Assembly: GCA_019638775.1 (NCBI GenBank)
Contig: JAHBTD010000004.1
Coordinates: 1 to 64,000, forward strand
Length of the DNA: 64,000 nt
Reading direction: 5' to 3'
Origin: Fimbriimonadaceae bacterium
GTDB lineage: Bacteria; Armatimonadota; Fimbriimonadia; Fimbriimonadales; Fimbriimonadaceae
This document shows, piece by piece, positions 53,813-62,196 of this stretch (its first letter is position 1; the number at the start of each line of letters is the position of its first letter). Made by a program: the position numbers and the translations under genes. A model generated the notes under the pieces. That model had not been told where the DNA came from, searched no databases, and was given only the letters and a program-made list of their open reading frames with translations.

Positions 53813-55090
53813 TTGGAGCTAAAAGTTGGGCGTGTTGCTTCCCTGCGTGGGGAGCTACGCGTTCCATCGGATAAGTCCCTTACTCACCGGGCCTACATGT
53901 TCGCGGCGATTGCCGACAGTCCGTCGGTGGTGAAGCATCCCCTGCGTGGAGAGGATTGCGAAGCAACACTCGCTTGCTTGAGACAGCTGGGTTTAGCCAC
54001 AGACTGGGTCTCCAACCACGAAGTTCATTTGACGCCCGCTGAGCACTGGACCCAACCCACCGCTCCGCTCGATTGTGGCAACAGCGGTACGACCATGCGT
54101 CTGTTGAGCGGGCTCTTGGCTTCGCGGAGCTTGGACGTTACGCTCATTGGAGATGCTTCGCTTTCACGTAGGCCAATGAAGCGAATCGCGGAGCCACTGA
54201 GGTTGATGGGTGCGACGGTCGAGGGCGATACGCCACCTCTGCACATTATCGGCTCGGATGCCTTGCAGCCCATCGATTACACCAGCCCCGTTGCGAGCGC
54301 TCAGATTAAGTCGTGCGTGCTGCTTGCCGGACTACGGGCAGAAGGCACAACTACCGTCATGGAGCCGAGCAAGAGCCGCGACCATACCGAGAGGATGCTT
54401 AGGGCGATGGGTGTGACTTTGCTTGAGGATGATCTGAAGGTCGGTTTGAGGGGTGGGCAAAAGCCGGAAGGTTTTGAATTCAGCGTCCCGGCTGACATCT
54501 CCAGCGCGGCGTTCTTTATGGTCGCGGCGGCAATCATCCCTGAAGCGAATCTAAGGCTTTGGGATGTTGGGGTCAACCCCACTCGAACTGGCATTCTGGA
54601 CGTGTTTGACCAGGCGATGATCCCGTACTTTGTGGAGAACGAGCATGAAGAAGCGGGCGAGCCCGTTGGGGATATCGATGTTCGTGCAGTGGATGTTGGG
54701 AGGCCGTTTGAGATTTCTGGGGCATTGGTGCCCCGGCTCATCGACGAGATTCCAGTCCTCGCCGTTTTGGCGACACAGCTTGATGGGGTCTCTCGCATCC
54801 GCGATGCCCGTGAGCTAAGGGTGAAGGAGAGCGACCGCATCGAACTGGTTGCCGCAGGACTGCGGGCGATGGGAGCCGAGGTGGAGACGCACGAAGACGG
54901 GATGGATATCAGCGGTCCGACGCAGCTGACAGGTACCGTGATTGATGCGCATGGGGACCACCGGATTGCGATGGCCTTTGCGGTGGCGGGGTTGATCGCG
55001 GAAGGGACGACAACAATCAAAGGAGCGGAGGCAATCGCGACGAGCTATCCTGATTTTGAGAAGGATCTGTGGGGGTTGTGTGTTTTGTAG
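53813..55090 (+). CDS. aroA: 3-phosphoshikimate 1-carboxyvinyltransferase (EPSP synthase)
   Basis: Joins PEP to shikimate-3-phosphate. The 425-residue enzyme has LRVPSDKSLTHRAYMFAAIA at the start, CGNSGTTMRLLSGLLA and RRPMKRIAEPLRLMGA, and the final LTGTVIDAHGDHRIAMAFAV. It starts at TTG 53813 with GGAGAC about 8 bases upstream. The sequence around SAQIKSCVLLAGL lies on the PEP/shikimate cleft. The Gly-rich GNSGTTMRL motif is of the class with normal glyphosate-binding residues; I make no resistance claim. Confidence 0.95.
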   Translation: MELKVGRVASLRGELRVPSDKSLTHRAYMFAAIADSPSVVKHPLRGEDCEATLACLRQLGLATDWVSNHEVHLTPAEHWTQPTAPLDCGNSGTTMRLLSGLLASRSLDVTLIGDASLSRRPMKRIAEPLRLMGATVEGDTPPLHIIGSDALQPIDYTSPVASAQIKSCVLLAGLRAEGTTTVMEPSKSRDHTERMLRAMGVTLLEDDLKVGLRGGQKPEGFEFSVPADISSAAFFMVAAAIIPEANLRLWDVGVNPTRTGILDVFDQAMIPYFVENEHEEAGEPVGDIDVRAVDVGRPFEISGALVPRLIDEIPVLAVLATQLDGVSRIRDARELRVKESDRIELVAAGLRAMGAEVETHEDGMDISGPTQLTGTVIDAHGDHRIAMAFAVAGLIAEGTTTIKGAEAIATSYPDFEKDLWGLCVL

Positions 55091-55091
55091 G

Positions 55092-55188
55092 GGATACGGT
55101 GTTACGGTGCTACGGTGTTGCGGTGTTGCGGTGCCCTGTCAATCTCCAATCTCCAATCTCCAATCTACAATCATCAATCCCCAATCTG
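55092..55188 (+). repeat. GTGTTGCGGTG and CCAATCTCC repeats
   Basis: GGTGTTACGGTGCTACGGTG is followed by CAATCTCCAATCTCCAATCT after aroA. Period 8-9. Confidence 0.8.
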
Positions 55189-55229
55189 CGTGGCATCAAC
55201 GGAGCGATGTCCTCCCATGAAGACAAGCT

Positions 55230-55910
55230 ATGACTGACTTCACTAACATCACCATCGCCATTGACGGTCCTGCTGGAGCAGGCAAGAGCACCGTCGCCAA
55301 GGCGCTTTGCGCCGAGCTTGGGATGCGGTTGCTTGATACGGGTGCGATGTATAGGTGCATTGCCCTTAAAGCACAAAGGCTTGGTCTGTCGGCGGAGGAT
55401 AAGGGTCCAGCCACCGACCTCGCCAAGAACTCCAATATTGAGTTTCAAGAAGGGGAGCCGCAGCGGGTGATCTTGGATGGCGAAGACGTCACCGATGCCA
55501 TCCGGACTTTGGAGATTGGGCAGCTTGCGAGCGCGCTCAGCACGTACGGGCCACTGAGAGCCGAACTGGTCAAACGTCAGCAAGAGATCATCGCTCACGG
55601 TGGATATATCCTTGAGGGGAGGGATGTCACGACGGTTGTCGCCCCGAATGCCGAAGTGAAGATTTTCCTGACCGCCAGCATTGAAGAGCGAGCGCGCCGA
55701 AGGTGGCTGGAGATGCGTTCGCGAAATGATCAGAACAGTACGCTGCAAGAGGTCGTAAAAGATGTTGTACAGCGCGATCATCGCGATTATTCTCGCGACG
55801 AAAGCCCACTGACCCTCGCCGAGGATGCGATCATTCTTGAATCTTTTGGACTGGCCGTTTCTGACGTGGTGAACCAAATTCGAGCGATTATTCGCGCAAA
55901 AATAGAATAA
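55230..55910 (+). CDS. cmk: Cytidylate kinase
   Basis: Phosphorylates CMP and dCMP. The P-loop is IAIDGPAGAGKSTVAKAL (residues 8-25), followed by LLDTGAMYRCIAL, the Cmk signature EGRDVTTVVAPNAEVKIFL, and RRWLEMRSRND. The 226 residues and the order of motifs are normal. The ATG at 55230 has no strong ribosome site (AAGACAAGCT). Confidence 0.95.
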   Translation: MTDFTNITIAIDGPAGAGKSTVAKALCAELGMRLLDTGAMYRCIALKAQRLGLSAEDKGPATDLAKNSNIEFQEGEPQRVILDGEDVTDAIRTLEIGQLASALSTYGPLRAELVKRQQEIIAHGGYILEGRDVTTVVAPNAEVKIFLTASIEERARRRWLEMRSRNDQNSTLQEVVKDVVQRDHRDYSRDESPLTLAEDAIILESFGLAVSDVVNQIRAIIRAKIE

Positions 55911-56074
55911 ATTGAACTTTTGGTCCTAATCGATGAATCAAACTTTGAGAGGCGGCGCTCTTGTAATCGAAAGGGAGTTTTGTCGGCGTGCGGCCTGTGC
56001 CCATTCACGTCATGTATGAAAGCACACACCCGACCTCCTTCCGATGACGACAAGGTGAAGAAACGAGGGAAAGT

Positions 56075-57751
56075 ATGAAAAAACTATTGGGTTACATTGC
56101 GCTTCTGATGGCGCTGATCATCGCCGGTTGCGGTGGTGGAGGCAGCGGCAGCAGCGGTGGCGCCGGCTCGAATGTTGGGCTGTTTTTTACGGATGATCTG
56201 AACGCGGGCTACGACCATGTTTGGGTCAAGGTCGAAAAAGTTGAATTGCTGTCTTCGAGCGGTTCTGTCACAGTTTTTGAAGATTCGGCGGGTACGGCCC
56301 TCGATCTACGCGCTCTGAACGACAGCGGAACCAACAAGTTTTTCTTTGCGAACCGACACTCCATCCCACAGGGGTCTTACACGGGGATTCGAGTGACGAT
56401 GGACGACGCGTTGACGATCTTCCCTACCGGCAGCGCGACGGGTAATGCCCGTGTCTTTTCTGGCCTGAACGGCAACAGCAAGAAGGTTCTTACACACAAC
56501 TTCTCGGTTGCGAAGACGTTTGGAATTGGCCTGACCTATCAAGTTCTCGACTTCAAGTTGGACACATGGTCGGAGAATGGTGGCAACGTCGATGTTTCGG
56601 GCAGTGGGCTTGACGACTTCCCCGCCACAAACCCAGCCTTCACAAACGGGAATAACCACCACGACAAGGACTATAAAGGCACGATCAGCGCGCTTGCGGC
56701 GGGCAGTTTCAAGCTCAACAGACCTCGCGGACAGCTTGAGGTGACCTTTGATAGCGGCACGAATATTTACAACGAAAGCGGCGCCCCGAATCCTACGCTT
56801 GCCAATGGCAAGAAGGTTGAAGTGCGTGGAGTCTTTAATCCCAGCACGGGCAAGCTCGCCGCGATGACCATCAAGATTGACGACGACAACAACAACGATG
56901 ATGAGGACGAAGCGAAGGGATTAGCCTCGGACCTCAATCTTGGAGCGAGAACTTTCACCCTCACGTTTAGCCAGACCGAAGGCTTCATACCTTCTGGAAC
57001 GACAACGACTGTCACGCTGACAGAAAATGCTCGATTGTTCTCCCACCGTGGACTGGCATTGACGAGAGCCGAATTCTACGCGGCGCTTGATGCGTTGCCC
57101 AGCAACCGGCGCTACGTTGAAGTAGAAGGAACGTACGACGGGGCAAACTTCTCAGCGTTCAAAGCCAAGATCGAAGATGACGATGACGATGATGATGAAG
57201 TTGAGGCAAGAGGAGCCCCGAGCGCTCAAAACTCCATCGCCGGAACTTTTAACCTTACGCTGACCGAGTGGGAAGGCTTTAACGGCTCGAACGGAATGGT
57301 CATCGGAGTGGAGACCAACGGCAGCACAAAGTTCCGCGATCAGAACGGGGAAACGATCACCAAGACTCAATTCTTTGCTTCGATGCCCGGCTTCCACGTC
57401 AAGGTTGAAGGGTATCTGGAAGGAAACGTGATCTTGGCGAAACAAGCCCGATTGCGAAGTCAGAACTCTGGCGGAGGCGGCAATGCCGAGGCCGAAGGAT
57501 CGGTCTCCGACATCAATTCGGTTGGGCAGAGCTTTAAGCTTTCTCTCACCGGCTGGTCGGGATTCGGCGGTCTGCTGGGGCAGGTGATCACGGTAAACAC
57601 CAATGGCGCGACCTACCGCGACGACGATGGCAACACGATCAACTCGACGCAGTTCTATGCGGCGCTGTCGAACGGGTCGAAGGTTGAGGTGGAAGGCCAC
57701 TACAGCCTGGGTGTGATGACGGCGACAAAGGCAAAGTTGGACGATGATTGA
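56075..57751 (+). CDS. Lipoprotein with DUF4382 and DUF5666-like repeats
   Basis: A 558-residue lipoprotein: lipobox LIIAG-C19 (LLGYIALLMALIIAGC), then a Gly/Ser linker. The first domain (VGLFFTDDLNAGYDHVWVKV, EKVELLSSSGSVTVFEDS) matches DUF4382. It is followed by four similar units of about 85 residues ending in a beta-barrel-like core with VEVRGVF, VEVEGTY, VKVEGYL and VEVEGHY, as in DUF5666. Acidic runs (DDDNNNDDEDEA, EDDDDDDDEVEA) link them, and the C-terminus is KLDDD. Ca2+ binding by these runs is a guess. A terminator follows. Position suggests a single gene. Confidence 0.75.
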   Translation: MKKLLGYIALLMALIIAGCGGGGSGSSGGAGSNVGLFFTDDLNAGYDHVWVKVEKVELLSSSGSVTVFEDSAGTALDLRALNDSGTNKFFFANRHSIPQGSYTGIRVTMDDALTIFPTGSATGNARVFSGLNGNSKKVLTHNFSVAKTFGIGLTYQVLDFKLDTWSENGGNVDVSGSGLDDFPATNPAFTNGNNHHDKDYKGTISALAAGSFKLNRPRGQLEVTFDSGTNIYNESGAPNPTLANGKKVEVRGVFNPSTGKLAAMTIKIDDDNNNDDEDEAKGLASDLNLGARTFTLTFSQTEGFIPSGTTTTVTLTENARLFSHRGLALTRAEFYAALDALPSNRRYVEVEGTYDGANFSAFKAKIEDDDDDDDEVEARGAPSAQNSIAGTFNLTLTEWEGFNGSNGMVIGVETNGSTKFRDQNGETITKTQFFASMPGFHVKVEGYLEGNVILAKQARLRSQNSGGGGNAEAEGSVSDINSVGQSFKLSLTGWSGFGGLLGQVITVNTNGATYRDDDGNTINSTQFYAALSNGSKVEVEGHYSLGVMTATKAKLDDD

Positions 57752-57779
57752 TCAGCCTTGTCGCAAAAGGTAATTCAAG

Positions 57780-57811
57780 ACGCCTTCCCGAATTTGGGAG
57801 GGCGTTTTTTG
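57780..57811 (+). terminator. Rho-independent terminator
   Basis: ACGCCTTCCC and GGGAGGGCGT form a 10-bp stem with a 6-nt loop, followed by TTTTTT. Confidence 0.9.
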
Positions 57812-57852
57812 TTCTAATGGGTTTGAGCTAATCTTGATTTGGACACGAGCAC

Positions 57853-59139
57853 ATGGAGCCTCAAAAGAAAAAGTGGATTGGCTTGCTTGCCTTCATTGGA
57901 ATTCCTGTGGTGGGTGCGGCTTTTTATTTGGCGATGCAAGAGCCCAAGGATGAACACTTTGCTGTCCATGCCCCACCGCTAGCGCTTCCGAATCCAAACG
58001 GCTACGACCAACTCATTGCAGAGCTCGACCGATTTCCAAAGGTCGTACTTTCACGATTCCCAATCTACCGTTCCCGCCCGAACAACGACGACCCCAAAAG
58101 AGCTTTGCCAGATTCAGAGGCTGAGGTGGCTAAGTTTCAGTTGGACCTGGCAAAGATTGAGACGGTATTAGATCAGCCTTTCCAAGCGCCGTATCCACTT
58201 GCGGCTGAGAACTTAGAGAGGATGCATGCAGCAGCAAGCGTCGGAAAAGTGCTCTGCGCCAGAGCCTTTGTCGATCGCGAGCGCGGACGAATAGATGACG
58301 CATACCATTCCCTCTTTCTGGCTTGGAAGCTAGGTGATCTTTGGGCAACCACTGATGCAATGGGAGGCGATCAAATCACCGGTCAGGTTATCAAAGGTGT
58401 GGCAAGGCGAGAGATTGACGTGCTCCTTCTGACAAAGCCACCGAGCAACGTGGCTCCTTTTCTGGCGATGCTGGAAGAAAGCCTTCAAGCACGCTCAAAC
58501 TTTCGAACAGTAATGATCCGCGAAATTGCCGAATTCCAAAACCTGTGCGAAAAAGAACTAAACGGACCAGATTGGAGAACCCGACTGATCGCACCGTTGT
58601 CTCCTTCTCAGATGACCGAGAGCCAGAAGACTTTATACAGAAGAATCAGTCGTGAATCCTACTATCTGGCCGGACTAGAACGGAGACAAGAGGCTTTGCA
58701 GTACGCAAATGAACCATTTCACCAGCCTGTGCATATCATGACCACGACTACCGACGCGCACGAGATTGCTGGTGATTCATGCTCAGATTTGCTCTTCTCC
58801 TATACTTGGGGGCAATGGGAGTTTGATCGCGCCTACGACCTGCTCCTCGTACACATCCTGGCCCTTGAGCTTTACAAACGCGAGCACGGTGAATATCCCG
58901 CAAAACTCTCTGAACTTACGCCCGAAATCTTGAAAATCGGGTATGCCGATCCGTTCGGTTTGGGCAAGCCACTTGCCTATCGGCGCGACGGAGACAAGTT
59001 CGTTCTCTTCAGCGTCGGCCCCGATGGAATCGACAATGGGGGCTCTTTCCTAGAATTGCCTGATGGCTCATATATGGTCTTTGGCAGCACGAAACTTGAA
59101 ATGTTGGGAGACATCACTTGGCCGATCAGAAAGCCGTAG
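57853..59139 (+). CDS. Membrane-anchored protein with GspG-like C-terminus
   Basis: A 428-residue protein with one N-terminal helix (WIGLLAFIGIPVVGAAFYLA) and a long soluble region. The last 90 residues read LALELYKREHGEYPAKLSEL, then PEILKIGYADPFGLGKPLAY, then LFSVGPDGIDNGG: the alternating pattern and Ca-loop-like DPFG/GPDG motifs of type II pseudopilin GspG tails. It has no pilin N-terminal prepilin motif. The next gene is a paralogue. Both may be related to type II secretion or to the pilus system, which is inference. Confidence 0.65.
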   Translation: MEPQKKKWIGLLAFIGIPVVGAAFYLAMQEPKDEHFAVHAPPLALPNPNGYDQLIAELDRFPKVVLSRFPIYRSRPNNDDPKRALPDSEAEVAKFQLDLAKIETVLDQPFQAPYPLAAENLERMHAAASVGKVLCARAFVDRERGRIDDAYHSLFLAWKLGDLWATTDAMGGDQITGQVIKGVARREIDVLLLTKPPSNVAPFLAMLEESLQARSNFRTVMIREIAEFQNLCEKELNGPDWRTRLIAPLSPSQMTESQKTLYRRISRESYYLAGLERRQEALQYANEPFHQPVHIMTTTTDAHEIAGDSCSDLLFSYTWGQWEFDRAYDLLLVHILALELYKREHGEYPAKLSELTPEILKIGYADPFGLGKPLAYRRDGDKFVLFSVGPDGIDNGGSFLELPDGSYMVFGSTKLEMLGDITWPIRKP

Positions 59140-59175
59140 CAACTTCTCTGGCCAGATATATGTAAGGTCTATTCG

Positions 59176-60435
59176 GTGAAGACGAAACGTACGTTGAAGA
59201 TTGTGTTCGGGACGCTGCTAATTGCCGTAGGTGGTGTCACCTTCTGGCGATTTTACGACCCAATGCCGGACGTTCCCATGCCCGTGCGGGAAGTCAAATA
59301 CGTTGAAAACTATAAAGCGTTGAGGGAAGAGATTCAGCACATTGGGGCTTACTCAATGGATGAAGTGCAGTTTCTCAATGCGCGGAGTAGAAACGCAGAA
59401 AGCATCAAAGTGGGACGTGCATTTGTCAGCCTGCAAACCGAATCGCTGCTGAGGCTCAGAGAGATTATCGAGAAACCGTTTGACGCTCCCCTCCTCACAC
59501 GACACCCAACAACCGAAACAAGCGGCAAAGCGAAGTCTGCCGGTGTCCATCTTGGAGCCAAAGGAATTCTTGAACTTATTGATGGGAATACCGAAGAAGG
59601 CTACGGATAGTGCTTTGCCTCGTGGCAGCTAGGCGCCAATTGGTATCTCTTGGGGGCATTCGAGATCGAGACGCTTGTTGCTGTTTCGATCATGAGCAGG
59701 GCGAGGAACTACATCATTCAATGCACTGAGCAAGGCCCGCCAACGCACCCACAGAGATACATCCCACTGATTGAGAGTCACTTCGACACAACGCCGGATT
59801 TGAATGCCCTGATTCGGCGCGAGCGCGACGAGTTTGTTTCACGATGGCTGACCAAGATGAAAGATAGCGACTGGCTCGCCCCGGACGAGCCCAGTGAGTA
59901 TCCGATGCCTGAACCTACGTTTATAGAGAAACTAAAAGGAGGCATTGTTAAGAAGCGGGACTTCATCGACAAGGGGCTCTCGCGACGTGCTGAGGCAGAG
60001 AAACTTATGCCGAGGTTCTATTCCCGCAGCCCGATCTCTTTCACTGACCTTGGCCCGACTGGCGAGATGGCAGCCGGACTGTTCTCAGAAGATACAGTCG
60101 CCGAAACGATGCTCTGGTTTGCTAGGGATCGTGCAAGCAATTCAATGTTGCTCGCATACCTGGGACTTGAGGAGTATCGCAGCATTCATGGGGGTTATCC
60201 TGAGAACTTGGAGCAGCTCTCTCCGGCAATCTTGAAACGCGTTCCCGGCGATCCGTTCAATGAAGGGAAGCCGCTTAAGTACATTCCTGCAAAGAACGCC
60301 TTTCAGCTTTACAGCATTGGCCCTGATGGAGTTGACGATCATGCCTCACCGATTTTTGTGGTCTCGGGCTCAGGGAAGAACTACAACGTTGTTCAGGACA
60401 GCTCCAAGGGCGACATCGTTTGGGGGGGTGAATAG
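59176..60435 (+). pseudogene. Paralogue of the preceding gene, interrupted by an amber codon
   Basis: The GTG at 59176 opens a protein with one N-terminal helix (TLKIVFGTLLIAVGGVTFW). The frame is broken by TAG at 59608-59610 and continues without other stops to 60435 in the same frame. Aligned to the intact paralogue, the site falls inside the helix that there reads DDAYHSLFLAWKLGD (here EEGYG-stop-CFASWQLGA), so only one codon is lost. The distal part keeps the GspG-like tail (LLAYLGLEEYRSIHGGYPEN, PLKYIPAKNAFQLYSIGPDG). Either a young pseudogene, or translation restarts at 59650 with GTG/ATG. Confidence 0.7.
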
Positions 60436-60462
60436 GATTTGAGCCCGAGCAGCACCTTATTC

Positions 60463-60501
60463 ATTGGTAATTGGTAATCGGTAATCCGCAATCCAAAATC
60501 A
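60463..60501 (+). repeat. GGTAATTGGTAATCGGTAATCC repeats
   Basis: TTGGTAATTGGTAATCGGTA followed by AATCCGCAATCCAAAATCA. Confidence 0.7.
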
Positions 60502-60583
60502 TCAGGGCTCCCAACCTCTACCGCAACATCAACTCGGGCGAACCGTCAAAATAGTTGAATTCACTGTCAGGAGGCTTACCTTT

Positions 60584-62062
60584 ATGTTTTTCAAACTCGC
60601 GCTTGGTGTTGTCATGGCTCAAATGGCTGGCTCGGCACTGCATACAAACGACCTTACGAATCTCGGACAGGGCTCCGAAGCGCCCAGCCAGAACGAAGTC
60701 ACCATCTACAACCAGGGCTTCGCCTTGGTGAAAGAGTTGCGAATGATGACGTTGAAACAGGGCATTCAGAACGTCGCAGTAGAGGACGTCGCCCAGCTTA
60801 TCGAAACCAACAGCGTGGGCATCCGGTCGGTTTCCAACCCCGGCTCCTTCCAGGTTTTGGAGCAAAACTATCAGTACGACTTGATCAGCGTTCAGGCTAT
60901 CTTGAATAAGGCTGTTGGCAAACGCGTACGGTTTAACCGCGTACTACCAAACGGTCAAAAAGAGGTGCTTGAGGGGACGCTGGTCAGCTCTCCGACAGCG
61001 GTTGTGAATGCGCCGGATAGCGGTGGCGGATACACCTACAACGGCATGGTCGTGAAAACCGATGACGGACGTATCTTGCTCAACCCGAGCGGTGAGGTTG
61101 AGGTCTCCTCAATCCCCGAAGGCCTCATCAGCAAGCCTACGCTGCTTTGGATGATCGACGCAGATCGAGCCGGACAGCAGACGATTGAGCTGAGCTATCT
61201 CACTCGTGGAATGAGCTGGACTTCGGACTACGTGCTTACCATCGACGGCCTCGGCTCGGCTGACCTCAAGGGTTGGGTCACGCTGAACAATAACTCTGGC
61301 GCGACCTTTGAGAACGCCAAGCTGAAGCTGCTTGCCGGAGAAGTCAACCGCCCTGCGCCCCCGGCTTCTTTCGGCGGTGGACGTGGCGGAGCTGCCAACG
61401 AAATGGCGAAGCGAGATGCTGGCTTCCAAGAGGAATCGCTCTTTGAATATCACCTCTATACGCTGCAGCGACCCGCAACTATCCGAAACCGTGAGAGCAA
61501 ACAGCTTTCTTTGCTTGAGGGTTCGGGCATCAAGGTCACCAAAAAGCTGATCATCGACGCGATGATGAACTACGGCATTTACTTTCCCAGCGAAAGCGAA
61601 GTCGGCACCGGCGACATCAAGCCTCAGGTTCGACTGGAGTTCTTGAACACCAAGGAAAACAAGCTCGGCATGCCGCTTCCGGCAGGCAACGTCAAGGTAT
61701 ATCAACGCGATAAATCCGGTTCGGTGCAGATGCTTGGCGAGGACCGCATTCAGCACACGCCCAAGGATGAAAAACTTTCGTTGGTCGTGGGCCGGTCATT
61801 CGATGTCGTGTCCTCACGAAAGCGCACAAACTTCCGACGTCTTAACTCCAGTTCGGTTGAAGAGACCTTTGAGATTGAGGTCCGTAACCGTAAGGAAGTG
61901 GCAGAGACCGTTTATGTTTTGGAGCGCCGTTTGGCCAATTGGGAGATCATGAACGAGAGTATCAAGAGCGAAAAGCTGGACTCGCACACCAGCCAGTACA
62001 CGGTGAATTTGAAGGCCGGAGAGGTGGTGAAGCTCACCTATACGGTTCGAACGAGTTGGTGA
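60584..62062 (+). CDS. DUF4139 domain protein, secreted
   Basis: A 492-residue protein with an N-terminal hydrophobic stretch (KLALGVVMAQMAGSALH) and a DUF4139 body: VTIYNQGFALVKELRMMTLK, PTLLWMIDADRAGQQTIELS, YLTRGMSWTSDYVLTID, and LKLLAGEVNRP, then the C-terminal DVVSSRKRTNFRR and ETFEIEVRNRKEVAETVYVL. These are the DUF4139 (mucoidy inhibitor-like) landmarks. The role is unknown. AGGAGG precedes the ATG by about 11 bases. Confidence 0.8.
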   Translation: MFFKLALGVVMAQMAGSALHTNDLTNLGQGSEAPSQNEVTIYNQGFALVKELRMMTLKQGIQNVAVEDVAQLIETNSVGIRSVSNPGSFQVLEQNYQYDLISVQAILNKAVGKRVRFNRVLPNGQKEVLEGTLVSSPTAVVNAPDSGGGYTYNGMVVKTDDGRILLNPSGEVEVSSIPEGLISKPTLLWMIDADRAGQQTIELSYLTRGMSWTSDYVLTIDGLGSADLKGWVTLNNNSGATFENAKLKLLAGEVNRPAPPASFGGGRGGAANEMAKRDAGFQEESLFEYHLYTLQRPATIRNRESKQLSLLEGSGIKVTKKLIIDAMMNYGIYFPSESEVGTGDIKPQVRLEFLNTKENKLGMPLPAGNVKVYQRDKSGSVQMLGEDRIQHTPKDEKLSLVVGRSFDVVSSRKRTNFRRLNSSSVEETFEIEVRNRKEVAETVYVLERRLANWEIMNESIKSEKLDSHTSQYTVNLKAGEVVKLTYTVRTSW

Positions 62063-62196
62063 GAGATTGTGCTTTTAGTTCCTATACGACTTATAAGTCC
62101 TATAGGGCCTGCCTAAGCTCTCCCCCACGTCCCAATCAGTCCCTGCGGGCACCCCCCTCCAACGCGCCATAATAGGTTGAAAAGCCAAGGAGCACT

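Noticed and set aside
59608-59610. Pyrrolysine reading of the TAG
   Set aside because: No pylT or methyltransferase context and the paralogue has an ordinary residue there; a simple nonsense mutation explains it.
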